This document shows, piece after piece, positions 52,052-61,232 of a DNA stretch of 64,000 nt (positions within the stretch are counted from its first letter, which is position 1; each line of letters starts with the position of its first letter). Below the pieces are notes generated by a model that was given only the letters and a program-made list of their open reading frames with translations, was not told the origin of the DNA and made no database searches. This DNA is from Sulfurospirillum cavolei (lineage in GTDB: Bacteria > Campylobacterota > Campylobacteria > Campylobacterales > Sulfurospirillaceae), in NCBI RefSeq assembly GCF_000813325.1, contig NZ_BBQE01000011.1. The stretch is one strand, 5' to 3'. The translations under genes and the position numbers were made by a program.

Positions 52052-53181
52052 AAGCTATCCACCGCTTTTTGCATGCGCTCTAGTATGGCTTTTAAAACAG
52101 TTCGTTGCGTTCCAAAGTTAAGGCGCACATACTGTGCATTGCCAAATGGTCCGCCATCGCTAAGTCCCACACCGTGTTGGAGAAAAAATTCGTATGGACT
52201 TTTTACATGTAAAGCTGTTGCATCGATCCATGCGAGAAAGGTCGCTTCTTGATCTAAGAGTTTGAGCTTGGGATTGCGGTTTACAAAGGCTTGCACCAGA
52301 GCGAGATTTTCGGCTAAATAGGTGCGAAGTTCCTCTAACCATGCATCGCCTCCAAGGTACGCGGCCTTGAGTGCTGTAATGCCCAAAAGGTTGATACCTC
52401 CAACCATGCTTCCCATCGTCTTTTTAAAACGCTTGCGAAGTTCTGCGTCTGGGATCACGGCAAAGGAGGCTTGAAGCCCTGCGATGTTAAACGTTTTGCT
52501 TGGCGCCATCAGCGTGATGCTTCGCTTGGCGAGTGCATCAGAGAGCGAGGCAATCGGAATGTGTTTAGCGGTCTGGTTTAAAAGCAGATCGGCATGAATT
52601 TCATCGGAACAGATGGTAAGATCGTGTTTAAGACAAAAGGTTCCAAGCTGTTCTAACTCGTTACATGTAAAGACAGTTCCGGCCGGATTGTAGGGGTTGC
52701 AGAGCATAAAAAGTTTACATGTAGGATTGATTTTTTCTTCCATCGCTTCAAAGTCCAGCGTCCAACGGTTGTTTTCCTCTTTCATCGCAATCGCTATGAC
52801 TTCTTTGTTCGCATGCAGTGGCGCTTTGATGAAATGTGGGTAAATCGGCGTCGTCGTCATCACGCTCTCTCCCTCAACGCTTAAGCATGCGATGTTCATA
52901 CTGCTGACCACGCCGTGTGTAAAGACCAACCACTCTTTTTGAATCTCCCAGTTGTAGTGGCGTTTTAAAAAGGAAAGAATCGCACCGTATGTCTCTTCAT
53001 CAATGTCGGTGTAGCCAAAAACGCCCTCAGCGACTCTTCTTTGCAACGCTTCAATCACGCATGGAGGCGATCTAAAATCCATATCCGCCACCCACGCAGG
53101 AATGACATCAGCTCCTTTGTATTTATTCCATTTTTCACACGGAGTCTTGGTTCTATCAACGATTTCATCGAAATTAAACAT
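52048..53181 (-). CDS. MalY/PatB-type PLP aminotransferase or C-S lyase
   Basis: 377 residues. PLP-fold class I/II enzyme with the PLP-lysine in APSKTFNIAG, a conserved NPYNPAG loop and the C-terminal Arg in VRLNFGTQR. The N-terminus MFNFDEIVDRTKTPCEKW matches the MalY/PatB subgroup, which includes cystathionine beta-lyases (cleaving C-S bonds in cystathionine to homocysteine, pyruvate and ammonia). Two TTACATGTAA copies lie in it (52203, 52661). It heads the aminotransferase-phosphoesterase-NlpC string on the minus strand. Confidence 0.87.
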   Translation of the reverse strand: MFNFDEIVDRTKTPCEKWNKYKGADVIPAWVADMDFRSPPCVIEALQRRVAEGVFGYTDIDEETYGAILSFLKRHYNWEIQKEWLVFTHGVVSSMNIACLSVEGESVMTTTPIYPHFIKAPLHANKEVIAIAMKEENNRWTLDFEAMEEKINPTCKLFMLCNPYNPAGTVFTCNELEQLGTFCLKHDLTICSDEIHADLLLNQTAKHIPIASLSDALAKRSITLMAPSKTFNIAGLQASFAVIPDAELRKRFKKTMGSMVGGINLLGITALKAAYLGGDAWLEELRTYLAENLALVQAFVNRNPKLKLLDQEATFLAWIDATALHVKSPYEFFLQHGVGLSDGGPFGNAQYVRLNFGTQRTVLKAILERMQKAVDSL

Positions 53182-53257
53182 AGAAAGTGTCCTTTTCTTT
53201 AATGAAAAAATTGTAGCATATTTGCCTCAATTTCGTTTGACATGTAAAGGTGAAAAA

Positions 53258-54013
53258 ATGACCTATATGATTGTTTTAGCCGTGATTGTTCTTTTTTATT
53301 TTTTGACGAAAAATTACAATGCGGACGATTATACGCAAAAAATTCACGTGAATGAGAAACAGACGCTTAAAGGCGATCTTCGCGAGCATGAAGCGGGGCT
53401 TTTGGTCGCACTGATGGCAAAAGTGGCGAAAGCCGACGGCAGAGTCAGCGAGCTGGAGGCGGAGCTTTTAGGTTTGACGTTCAGCGACATCGCACGCGTG
53501 TTTGAAGAGAGCGAACGCGTACGCGAAGAGCTCAAAGCGATTTACCAAACCGAAATGCAGACGTTCGACAATACGCTTGTTATTTCGAAAAAATACCTCA
53601 AACTCACGCAAAACGACTACGCAAAGCGTCTGAAAGTGATGGAGTATTTACTCAATCTTGCCTTTATCGACGGAGAATTTTCGCAAACGGAGCGGATGAT
53701 TAACGAAGATATTTCCGACGCGCTAGAGATCCGACGGGCTGATTTTGAGCGTATGATTGAGCAATTTAAAACATTTTATACGCATAAAGCCGAACAAAAG
53801 CGTTATGGAATACAAAATGCCTATGACGTTTTAGGCGTAAGTCCGCAAGACGATATGGAAAGCATCAAGAAAAAATACCGAGCCTTGGTCAAAGAGTACC
53901 ACCCCGATATTTTGATGGGACAAGGTAAAGATCAAAGTATGATCGATGCGGCGACGGCAAAGTTACAAGAGATCAACGAAGCCTATGAAACGATTAAAAA
54001 GGAAAAAAGCTAA
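53258..54013 (+). CDS. DjlA-like TerB and J-domain membrane protein
   Basis: 251 residues: one N-terminal membrane helix (MTYMIVLAVIVLFYFL), a TerB-like helical domain (ALMAKVAKADGRVSELEAEL near residue 53) and a C-terminal J domain with the HPD motif (VKEYHPDILM) that stimulates DnaK ATPase. This is the DjlA build, a membrane co-chaperone. ATG 53258 has AAAGG upstream. It overlaps the thioesterase by one base (TAATG). Confidence 0.85.
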   Translation: MTYMIVLAVIVLFYFLTKNYNADDYTQKIHVNEKQTLKGDLREHEAGLLVALMAKVAKADGRVSELEAELLGLTFSDIARVFEESERVREELKAIYQTEMQTFDNTLVISKKYLKLTQNDYAKRLKVMEYLLNLAFIDGEFSQTERMINEDISDALEIRRADFERMIEQFKTFYTHKAEQKRYGIQNAYDVLGVSPQDDMESIKKKYRALVKEYHPDILMGQGKDQSMIDAATAKLQEINEAYETIKKEKS

Positions 54014-54501
54014 TGCTGTCTACCCCTTTTGAGAAGCACACCTTAAGTATGTCGGTTTTAATGACGCCCGATAAGGCAAATTTCTCCGGTAACGTACACG
54101 GCGGCGATCTTTTGAAGCTGCTCGATCAAGTCGCCTACGCGTGCGCATCGCGCTATTGCGGCACGTACGTCGTGACGATGTCGGTCGATCAGGTCATTTT
54201 CAAGCAAGCCATTCCCGTCGGAACGCTCGTGAGCTTTTTAGCCAGCGTGAATTTTACGGGCAAAACCTCGATGGAAGTAGGCATCAAAGTCATTGCCGAA
54301 AATATCCAACAAGGAATCGCGACGCATACGAACAGTTGTTTTTTTACGATGGTCGCGGTCGACTACAAAGGACGTCCGACACCCGTGCCGCCCCTGATTC
54401 CCGAAACCGACGTGCAAAAAAGACGTTTTCACGACGCAAGACGTCGCCGAGACATCAGGCTTCACGGCTACAACGAAATCACGCCGCTCCATCACGAATA
54501 A
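54013..54501 (+). CDS. hotdog-fold acyl-CoA thioesterase (YciA-like)
   Basis: 162 residues. The BACH/YciA motif GNVHGGDLLKLLDQVAY near residue 20 and the second motif MSVDQVIFKQAIPVG define the family, which hydrolyses acyl-CoA to free acid and CoA. The C-terminus is an Arg-rich helix that is longer than usual. It is co-transcribed with the DjlA-like gene, and its stop lies four bases before the convergent DsbA-like stop. Confidence 0.9.
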   Translation: MLSTPFEKHTLSMSVLMTPDKANFSGNVHGGDLLKLLDQVAYACASRYCGTYVVTMSVDQVIFKQAIPVGTLVSFLASVNFTGKTSMEVGIKVIAENIQQGIATHTNSCFFTMVAVDYKGRPTPVPPLIPETDVQKRRFHDARRRRDIRLHGYNEITPLHHE

Positions 54502-54504
54502 GCT

Positions 54505-55134
54505 CTAGAGTTCCGAGTCGATTAAGGCTTGAAGCTCTATCTTTCCGAATTTTACGAGCGGTTTGGCGTTGACGAAAAATTCGGGCGTCGCTCTTATGCC
54601 GAGGGTTTTGGTATCGGCGATGTCTTGCTTGATGATCGCGTCGATTTCAGGCTTTTTCATATCGTTTTTCAGCTGTTCGACGTCGATTCCCGCTTCGGGT
54701 AAAAAACTCCAAATCAGACCGATATTGGGCGTGCCGGTATGACTTGCCCATTTGTCTTGGTACTTATAAATGACTTCCAAAGCTTCAAGGTATTTGTTTT
54801 GCAAACGTGCCGCTTCGATCATCGCAACCACGTAATAAGAGTCCGTATGAAAAGGCGCATAACGTAAAACGAGTTTGAGTTTATCGGGATGTTGTTTGAG
54901 AATGTTTTTAACAAAAGGGTAAAAACTTTTGCATGTCTCGCACGCAGGGTCGAAAAACTCGACGATCGTCGTTTTGGCATCGGGATTTCCGAGAACGAAG
55001 GCATTTGAGCGAACGAGGGCGGATTGTTTGTCGCTTGAGACGCTGGCATTGCTTTTTTGATAAAGGTAGCTTCCTCCGAAATAAAGGGCGGCAAAAAGCA
55101 GTAAACTGGAAGCAATGAGGAGTTGTTTATTCAT
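54505..55134 (-). CDS. DsbA-family thiol-disulfide oxidoreductase
   Basis: 209 residues, membrane-anchored or exported by an N-terminal helix (LLIASSLLLFAALYFG). Thioredoxin fold with active site CETC in FFDPACETCKSFYP near residue 64 and cis-Pro in IRATPEFFV. It forms or shuffles disulfides in periplasmic proteins. It is encoded in a 4-bp overlap behind a DsbB-type oxidase, a pairing known from BdbC/BdbD and related systems. Confidence 0.88.
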   Translation of the reverse strand: MNKQLLIASSLLLFAALYFGGSYLYQKSNASVSSDKQSALVRSNAFVLGNPDAKTTIVEFFDPACETCKSFYPFVKNILKQHPDKLKLVLRYAPFHTDSYYVVAMIEAARLQNKYLEALEVIYKYQDKWASHTGTPNIGLIWSFLPEAGIDVEQLKNDMKKPEIDAIIKQDIADTKTLGIRATPEFFVNAKPLVKFGKIELQALIDSEL

Positions 55135-55565
55135 CGTGAAACCTTTTGAAAAAAATAGAGGAGTGCGGCAAGAAGGCTAAACGCAAAGAGCGAAAGCCCT
55201 TGAATCGTGATAAATCCGAACCAGTGAATATAATCGCTCGTGCATGAAACGCCTTGCGTACACGGCGCAAGCCTTTCGGGAACGATACCGTAGTAGAGCA
55301 AGTTATGGTAGAGCGCAAAAAAGAGACCTACGGCGACAAGCGGTAAAGAATAGCGAAAAACCGTACGATCGTTGGAAAAAATTCCGACGATAAAAATAAG
55401 CGTAAGCGGGTACATGCAAATACGTTGATACCAACATAAAACACACGGTGGAAAGAGCATTATTTCGCTAAAAAATAGGCTTCCAAGCGTTGAAATCATC
55501 GTAACGATCCATGCTAAAAAAAGGATAAGCCATGCTTTTTGTGACGATTTTTGTGTTTGATTCAT
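55131..55565 (-). CDS. DsbB/BdbC-type disulfide oxidase
   Basis: 144 residues with four membrane helices and two periplasmic Cys pairs: CVLC in FPPCVLCWYQR near residue 41 and Cys pair in CTQGVSC near residue 100. DsbB proteins reoxidise the DsbA partner and pass electrons to quinone. The partner gene directly follows. Its start is on the strand opposite purH; the intergenic space holds AACATGTC, a half-match to the TTACATGTAA palindrome. Confidence 0.9.
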   Translation of the reverse strand: MNQTQKSSQKAWLILFLAWIVTMISTLGSLFFSEIMLFPPCVLCWYQRICMYPLTLIFIVGIFSNDRTVFRYSLPLVAVGLFFALYHNLLYYGIVPERLAPCTQGVSCTSDYIHWFGFITIQGLSLFAFSLLAALLYFFQKVSR

Positions 55566-55669
55566 TCTTTTTCCTGAAAAATTGGCGTATTGTATTTAAT
55601 CGATCCTAAAACGAAGCTATTGTAAAATAAAAACATCAATAAATTATTAACATGTCAAAAAGGACGAGT

Positions 55670-57202
55670 GTGAGAGCGTTAATCAGTGTGAGCGATAAAA
55701 CGGGAGTTGTAGAGTTTGCCAAGAATTTGGCGGCGTTGGATTTTGAGATTATCTCAACGGGCGGAACGTATAAGCTGTTAAAAGAAGAGGGCGTCAAGGC
55801 ACTTGAAATTTCCGAAGTGACCAAGTTTCCCGAGATGTTCGACGGGCGCGTTAAAACGCTCAATCCGATGATTCACGGCGGCATTTTGCACCGCAGGGAT
55901 TTACCTTTACATGTCAAAGTCGCCAAAGAGCACGGCATCGAAGGTATCGACTTGGTTTGCGTCAATCTTTATCCGTTTAAAGAGACCATCTCCAAAACGG
56001 ACGATTTTGATGAGATTATCGAAAACATCGACATCGGCGGTCCGGCGATGGTACGAAGTGCGGCAAAAAACTTTAACGACGTTATGATCGTCACCGACGT
56101 ACTCGATTACGACGGCGTCATCGAAGCGATTCGTGAAAAAAACAATACGCTCGAATTTCGACGCGCGTTAATGATTAAAGCGTTCGAGCATACCGCGGCG
56201 TACGATAGCATGATCGCAAATTATATGAACAAACGCTTTAACGCCGGTTTCGGCGAAAAGCAGTTTATCGTCGGAACGAAAGCCTTCGATACGCGTTACG
56301 GCGAAAACCCGCACCAAAAAGGGGCATTGTACGAGTTTGACTACTTCTTTACGAACAACTTTAAAACTCTTAAAGGCGAAGCCAGCTTTAACAATATGAC
56401 GGACATCAACGGCGCGGTCAAAATTGCCGCATCTTTCGGCGATCTTCCGGCGGTTTGTATCATCAAACATGCCAATCCGTGCGGTTTTGCCATCGGCGAA
56501 AATGTGTTCGAGAGCTACGTGAAAGCCTTAAAATGCGATCCCGTTTCGGCTTACGGCGGCGTCGTGGCGATCAACGGAACGCTCGATCGTGCCTTGGCGG
56601 AAAAAATCAACGAGATTTTCGTCGAAGTCATCATTGCGGCTAACGTCGATGAAGATGCGTTGCATGTCTTTGACACCAAAAAACGCATCAAAATCTTTAC
56701 GCAAGAGAGCAAATACTTGGTGCTCAGCGAAGACGCTTACGATTTTAAACATGTCGACGGCGGATTTGTTTTCCAAGAGAGCGACGCGGTCAAAGATGAA
56801 GAGATCGCTAACGCTAAATGCCTTAGCCAAAGAGCGGCGACGCAACAAGAGCTGAGCGATCTTGAAATCGCCTACAAAGTAGCGGCACTGACTAAATCCA
56901 ACTGCGTCGTTTACGTGAAAGACGCGATGATGGTCGCCATCGGCATGGGAATGACCAGTCGCGTAGATGCCGCCAAAGCGGCACTCCGAAAAGCCGAGGA
57001 GATGGGCATCGACGTGAGCGGCGCGGCTCTTGTGAGCGAAGCGTTTTTCCCGTTTCGCGACTCTATCGACGCCGCGGCAGCTGCGGGCGTGAAAGCCATT
57101 ATCGAGCCGGGCGGCAGTATCCGCGACGACGAAGTCGTCAAAGCCGCCGACGAATACGGCATCGCACTCTACTTTACGGGCGTGCGCCACTTCTTGCATT
57201 AA
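55670..57202 (+). CDS. purH: bifunctional AICAR transformylase / IMP cyclohydrolase
   Basis: 510 residues, catalysing the last two steps of IMP synthesis. The N-terminal cyclohydrolase domain has ISVSDKTGVVEFAK and STGGTYK; the transformylase domain has the KHANPCG motif (CIIKHANPCGFAIG) and ends near YFTGVRHFLH. I place the start at GTG 55670 (family start MRALISVSDKTG), with AAAGGA six bases upstream; the ATG at 55652 has no ribosome site. It is monocistronic. Confidence 0.93.
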   Translation: MRALISVSDKTGVVEFAKNLAALDFEIISTGGTYKLLKEEGVKALEISEVTKFPEMFDGRVKTLNPMIHGGILHRRDLPLHVKVAKEHGIEGIDLVCVNLYPFKETISKTDDFDEIIENIDIGGPAMVRSAAKNFNDVMIVTDVLDYDGVIEAIREKNNTLEFRRALMIKAFEHTAAYDSMIANYMNKRFNAGFGEKQFIVGTKAFDTRYGENPHQKGALYEFDYFFTNNFKTLKGEASFNNMTDINGAVKIAASFGDLPAVCIIKHANPCGFAIGENVFESYVKALKCDPVSAYGGVVAINGTLDRALAEKINEIFVEVIIAANVDEDALHVFDTKKRIKIFTQESKYLVLSEDAYDFKHVDGGFVFQESDAVKDEEIANAKCLSQRAATQQELSDLEIAYKVAALTKSNCVVYVKDAMMVAIGMGMTSRVDAAKAALRKAEEMGIDVSGAALVSEAFFPFRDSIDAAAAAGVKAIIEPGGSIRDDEVVKAADEYGIALYFTGVRHFLH

Positions 57203-57208
57203 ACAATA

Positions 57209-57240
57209 AAAAAGAGGAGTATGGGCTCCTCTTTTTCTTT
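57209..57240 (+). terminator. intrinsic terminator after purH
   Basis: An 11-base stem (AAAAAGAGGAG and its complement) with a six-base loop, ending in TTTTTCTTT. Confidence 0.85.
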
Positions 57241-57294
57241 TGGTACTTCTTCTTGACACCTATCATTTTGATACTTTTTTAACGCGTCTCGTTT

Positions 57295-57300
57295 TATAAT
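57295..57300 (+). promoter_or_regulatory. kup: -10 box TATAAT
   Basis: A perfect TATAAT 36 bases before the kup ATG, in a T-rich context; no -35 at the right spacing. Confidence 0.55.
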
Positions 57301-57335
57301 CTCTTTTGCATTGATAATCAAACAGTAAGGCTCTT

Positions 57336-59159
57336 ATGAAAATTTGCGAACGTATGAAAAAAGAGATGATGACGATCAAAGCGTTAGGGGTGGTTTACGG
57401 CGACATCGGAACGAGTCCGATTTATACCTTGGCGGTTATTTTTATGATCGTGCCTCCGACGGTTGAGAGTATTTTAGGGATTTTATCGTTTGTTTTTTGG
57501 GCATTGGTCGTGTTGGTAACGATTCAATATGCATGGCTTGCCACGAGTTTGAGCCAAAAAGGCGAGGGCGGCACGGTCGTGTTGGTTCAAATTTTAACCC
57601 CGTATCTCAGGCATGCCAAAACCGGAACGATCGTTTCGATTTTAGGGTTTTTAGGGATTTCCCTTATGATCGGCGACGGGGTAATTACGCCGGCGATCAG
57701 TATTTTAAGTGCGGTCGAGGGTGTTTTGCTGATTCCGCATTACGAAGAGACGCCGAGGCTTTATCTGCTTCTTTTAGCGTCGTTGATCGCGTTAGGGTTA
57801 TTTGTCGTTCAAAAAAAAGGCGTCGAGAGGGTAGCTGCGGCATTTGGGCCGATTATGGTGGTGTGGTTTTTGAGTTTGGGAAGCGTGGGATTGTTTTACG
57901 TTTTGCAAGAGTCTTCCATCCTTTTAGCGATCAATCCGACGTATGCGATTTCGTTTGCGTATCATCATCCTTGGATTACCTTTGTGTTGTTAGCGGACAT
58001 CGTTCTTGCGACGACCGGAGGCGAAGCGTTGTATGCGGACATGGGGCATTTGGGTAGGCTTCCGATCTTAAAAGGGTGGGTCTTTGCGTTTAGCGCATTG
58101 GTGCTCAGTTATTTCGGACAAGGATCGTTTTTATTGACGCATCCCGAATGCGTCGGAAGTCCGTTGTTTGAAATGATGCAAGAGTTTGCGCCTTACATGT
58201 ACGTTTCTTTTTTAGTCTTGACGATCTTAGCGACGATTATCGCGTCGCAGGCGATGATCAGCGGTATTTTTTCCGTTTTGTACCAAGCAATGACGACGCG
58301 TATTTTTCCCCATTTTCGCGTTGCGTATACGTCGCATGAATTACACTCTCAAATTTATGTCGGTTCGATCAATTGGTTTTTATTTATTTGCGTCGTCGTG
58401 ATGCTGTTCGTGTTTCAAGAATCCGCCCAATTAGCCGCGGCGTACGGTTTAGCGGTTTCGGGGGCGATGAGCATTACGGGGTGTTTGATGTGTATGATTT
58501 TCGCGCATCAAGGAGCGTGGATCAAAATGGCGTTTTCGGTTCTTTCGGGAGCGACGAGTCTTATTTTCTTTAGCTCTTGTTTGTTAAAAATTCCGCACGG
58601 CGGCTATTGGTCTTTGTTGATCGCTTCGGTTCCTTTAGGATTGATTATTCTCTATACCGAAGGGCAAAAACGGTTGTACGCTTCGTTTATTTCCGTTGAA
58701 AAAGAGACGTTTGTCAAAGAGTACGAAGCCTACTATGCGTCTCAACCGCACATCGGCGGTACGGCACTTTTCTTTGCGCGTAAGAAGGAGAATATTCCGG
58801 CGTATATCCCCAAAACGATGTTTAAAAACGGCATTATTTACGAGCGAAACGTGATCGTCAAAATGAAGCCGACCAACGAGCCCTTAGGCGTTGAATGCGA
58901 ACTAAGCACTCTTGCCGCAGGACTTGATTTGCTTGTGATTTTCGTCGGTTACATGGAAATTTTCAATATGGAAACGATTTTAAAGAGCCAAAAAATTAAC
59001 GAACGTACGATTTTTTACGGCGACGAGGAGATCGTCTCTTCCTCGTTGTGGTGGAAATTTTACGGGCTCATTAAAGACATGTCGCCCAATTTCGTAAGCT
59101 TTTACAATTTCCCGAACGAAAAGCTCATCGGTGTTTCAAGGCGTGCCGAAATTCGCTAA
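57336..59159 (+). CDS. kup: KUP-family potassium uptake protein
   Basis: 607 residues with about 12 membrane helices. Family markers: VYGDIGTSPIYTL in helix 1 and LSQKGEGGTVVL with TPAISILSAVEG nearby, then a cytoplasmic C-terminal tail of about 150 residues. Kup proteins import K+ with protons. With ktrAB at 24 kb, this makes two potassium systems in the window. GTAAGG precedes the ATG. Confidence 0.93.
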   Translation: MKICERMKKEMMTIKALGVVYGDIGTSPIYTLAVIFMIVPPTVESILGILSFVFWALVVLVTIQYAWLATSLSQKGEGGTVVLVQILTPYLRHAKTGTIVSILGFLGISLMIGDGVITPAISILSAVEGVLLIPHYEETPRLYLLLLASLIALGLFVVQKKGVERVAAAFGPIMVVWFLSLGSVGLFYVLQESSILLAINPTYAISFAYHHPWITFVLLADIVLATTGGEALYADMGHLGRLPILKGWVFAFSALVLSYFGQGSFLLTHPECVGSPLFEMMQEFAPYMYVSFLVLTILATIIASQAMISGIFSVLYQAMTTRIFPHFRVAYTSHELHSQIYVGSINWFLFICVVVMLFVFQESAQLAAAYGLAVSGAMSITGCLMCMIFAHQGAWIKMAFSVLSGATSLIFFSSCLLKIPHGGYWSLLIASVPLGLIILYTEGQKRLYASFISVEKETFVKEYEAYYASQPHIGGTALFFARKKENIPAYIPKTMFKNGIIYERNVIVKMKPTNEPLGVECELSTLAAGLDLLVIFVGYMEIFNMETILKSQKINERTIFYGDEEIVSSSLWWKFYGLIKDMSPNFVSFYNFPNEKLIGVSRRAEIR

Positions 59160-59164
59160 AGCAC

Positions 59165-59206
59165 TTGATATAGATTAAGGAATTTTGTTTCAAATAGGGT
59201 TATAGT
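59165..59206 (+). promoter_or_regulatory. FNR/CRP-type box and promoter
   Basis: TTGAT-ATAG-ATTAA (59165-59178) matches nine of ten positions of the FNR consensus. TATAGT at 59201-59206 is a good -10. If transcription starts seven bases after the hexamer, the box centre is at -41.5, the classic activator position. This would make the three-gene module downstream respond to oxygen or to another FNR-family signal. Confidence 0.65.
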
Positions 59207-59229
59207 GGTGTCAAAAAAAGGACAAAACT

Positions 59230-59571
59230 ATGTTACCCGATACCGCTCACTCTTTCACCGTCCAAGATGCGACGGTGCCGTTTTTTACGTATGAAGCGCA
59301 AGGCACGTCATATATCTATTTCGATACTTCGGCGTGCATTCCTCCCGAGCCGATGATCAATGCGATGCTCGCACTCGAGCTTTTGGACAGCGTTACGAAA
59401 AAAGTCGTGATGATCAACCATCGCTCTCCGGTCGGTTTGTTGGCAAAAGTCGAAAAATTTTACGATATCGAAACGACACAGCTTGAAGAGGGAAAACTGC
59501 AATTGATCTTTTCGTACAAAGAAGGCGTAAGCGATCAAGCCGATCTTAGCCAAAAACAGTGTGCGGGCTAA
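59230..59571 (+). CDS. DUF2249-like small protein
   Basis: 113 residues. The central part (PPEPMINAMLALELLDSVT, then MINHRSPVGLLAKVE) resembles DUF2249, small beta-alpha proteins often encoded with denitrification, hemerythrin or oxidase-like genes. A lone Cys in DTSACIPP might bind metal. The gene is first after the FNR-type promoter and ends five bases before the membrane protein ATG. Function is not known for the family. Confidence 0.65.
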   Translation: MLPDTAHSFTVQDATVPFFTYEAQGTSYIYFDTSACIPPEPMINAMLALELLDSVTKKVVMINHRSPVGLLAKVEKFYDIETTQLEEGKLQLIFSYKEGVSDQADLSQKQCAG

Positions 59572-59575
59572 GACG

Positions 59576-60835
59576 ATGCGATCGCTTGCGACCGAAATGG
59601 CTCCGCCCTTTGCGTTGGTAGCACATTTTTTTATTGCCGCCGTGGTCTTTCTTCTCTTAAGCACGGTGGCACTTTTTGAGGTTTACCCCGATCTTTCCGG
59701 TTACGGAATCTCTTTTAGCCTCGCCTCGTTTGCCCACTTATACCTTTTGGGTTTCGTGATGATGGTCATCTTCGGAGCGATGTACCAACTGCTGCCGGTC
59801 GTCTTGGAAATACCGCTTTTTTCCAAAGATTTTGCCTACGTGCAGTTTTACGCTTACGTCATCGGACTTGGCATGATGGTCTTAGGGTTTCGGTATCTTG
59901 AATGGCACCTTTTGATCGCTTACGGCGGTTTTTTAACGTACATGTCAATCGCTATTTTTTGCGTGAACGTCTTTTTAACCTTCTACCGCTTGGAAAAAAA
60001 CAGTATCGTTAGCAGTTATTTGTTGATGGGAACGGTCTTTTTAGCGGTTGCGGTTACGCTTGGTATTTTGTTGGGATTTGTTTTAGCTCACGGCATGCTC
60101 AGTATCGACATCGACGCGTGGGTCAAAGCTCACGTTATCGGCACGCTTTTCGGATTTGTCATGATGATCGTTATGGGCGTTTCGATGGTGCTAATCCCGA
60201 TGTTCTCGCTAGCACACGGCTTCAAAGACCGCTATATCCATGCAGCGTTATTTTTGCACGGTATCGGCGTAAGCGTTGCGATTTTAGCCTTGGTCGCGGC
60301 GTTGCCGACGGTTGTGCTTTATGCGGGTCTCGGGTCAGTGTTTATCTCGATGGGTTTGTACCTGTTTCAGATGGGAATTATTTTTAGCGTTAGGGTGCGA
60401 AAGCAAAACGATTATTGGGTAAAAAATCTCTTCTTCTCGTTTTTATCACTTATCGGTGCGATGGTGATGCTACTACTTTTTTTCATCGAGGCTCAGGAGC
60501 GTTATTTATTTGCGGCGGCGGAACTCTTTTTCTTCGGGTTTTTGTTGGCGTTCGTCGTCGGACATTTGTACAAAATTTTACCGTTTTTAATTTGGTATAA
60601 AACCTTTTCCCCGCTTGTCGGGAAACAGAAAGTACCGCTTTTACACCAAATGGTTCATACTAAAAGTGCCGATATACAGGCTTTTTTACTGTTTATTTCC
60701 GTCGTGTGTTTAAGCATTGCGACGCTCTTGCCGCTTCAAGTTCTTTTCTACGGTGCAAGTTTGGGCGTGATGTCGAGTGTTTTGTTGGTTGCGTTTAACG
60801 TTGTTTACGCATTTACGTATAAAGGAGAAAACTAA
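59576..60835 (+). CDS. multi-helix membrane protein resembling heme-copper oxidase subunit I
   Basis: 419 residues with about 12 membrane helices. Conserved-looking His residues sit at FAHLYLLGFVMMVIFG and VKAHVIGTLFGF, reminiscent of the heme-ligand helices of CcoN/NorB-type or NnrS proteins, but the set of His needed for a Cu-B site is not evident. It may bind heme and handle quinone or NO without pumping. ATG 59576 is used; a GTG at 59561 would overlap the previous gene. The 3' end is one base before the DUF59 gene. Confidence 0.6.
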   Translation: MRSLATEMAPPFALVAHFFIAAVVFLLLSTVALFEVYPDLSGYGISFSLASFAHLYLLGFVMMVIFGAMYQLLPVVLEIPLFSKDFAYVQFYAYVIGLGMMVLGFRYLEWHLLIAYGGFLTYMSIAIFCVNVFLTFYRLEKNSIVSSYLLMGTVFLAVAVTLGILLGFVLAHGMLSIDIDAWVKAHVIGTLFGFVMMIVMGVSMVLIPMFSLAHGFKDRYIHAALFLHGIGVSVAILALVAALPTVVLYAGLGSVFISMGLYLFQMGIIFSVRVRKQNDYWVKNLFFSFLSLIGAMVMLLLFFIEAQERYLFAAAELFFFGFLLAFVVGHLYKILPFLIWYKTFSPLVGKQKVPLLHQMVHTKSADIQAFLLFISVVCLSIATLLPLQVLFYGASLGVMSSVLLVAFNVVYAFTYKGEN

Positions 60836-60836
60836 A

Positions 60837-61136
60837 ATGACATGTAGCGAACACGAAGTGTATCAAGCCATCCAAACCGTGATCGATCCGGAAGTCGGTT
60901 TCGACATCGTTTCTTTAGGGCTAATTTACGGCGTACGCGTCGAAGGAGAAGACGTTTACGTACGCATGACGCTTTCGACGAAAGGGTGTCCTTTGCATGA
61001 ATTGATGCAACAATGGACGAAAGAGGCGGTTTTGAAGTTAGAAAACGTCGCAACATGTACGATCGAGCTCGTTTGGGAACCCGCTTGGAATATCTCGATG
61101 GCAAACGATACCGTCAAACAAGCACTCGGTGTTTAA
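60837..61136 (+). CDS. DUF59/MIP18-family iron-sulfur assembly-like protein
   Basis: 99 residues of the SufT/PaaD/MIP18 family. Motifs: AIQTVIDPEVGFDIVSLGLIYGV at the N-terminus (DPE signature) and STKGCPLHELM with the conserved Cys. Family members help mature iron-sulfur clusters on specific targets. It is one base after the oxidase-like gene, so a partner of that membrane protein or of a respiratory enzyme is likely. Confidence 0.82.
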   Translation: MTCSEHEVYQAIQTVIDPEVGFDIVSLGLIYGVRVEGEDVYVRMTLSTKGCPLHELMQQWTKEAVLKLENVATCTIELVWEPAWNISMANDTVKQALGV

Positions 61137-61196
61137 AAATAGAAGATACTCTCTCGTTTTTAGTCGATCTTTAGTTACAATCGATAGAATATGTAT

Positions 61197-61202
61197 TATA
61201 AT
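61197..61202 (+). promoter_or_regulatory. -10 box TATAAT
   Basis: A perfect TATAAT 31 bases before ATG 61233, likely driving the STAS-like/chemoreceptor pair. Confidence 0.55.
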
Positions 61203-61232
61203 GGGTAAACGTAAGGTTTTTGGGGGAAAAGA

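Noticed and set aside
57253..57258. TTGACA as the -35 of kup
   Set aside because: It lies 36 bases before the -10 box, far beyond the usual 16-18.
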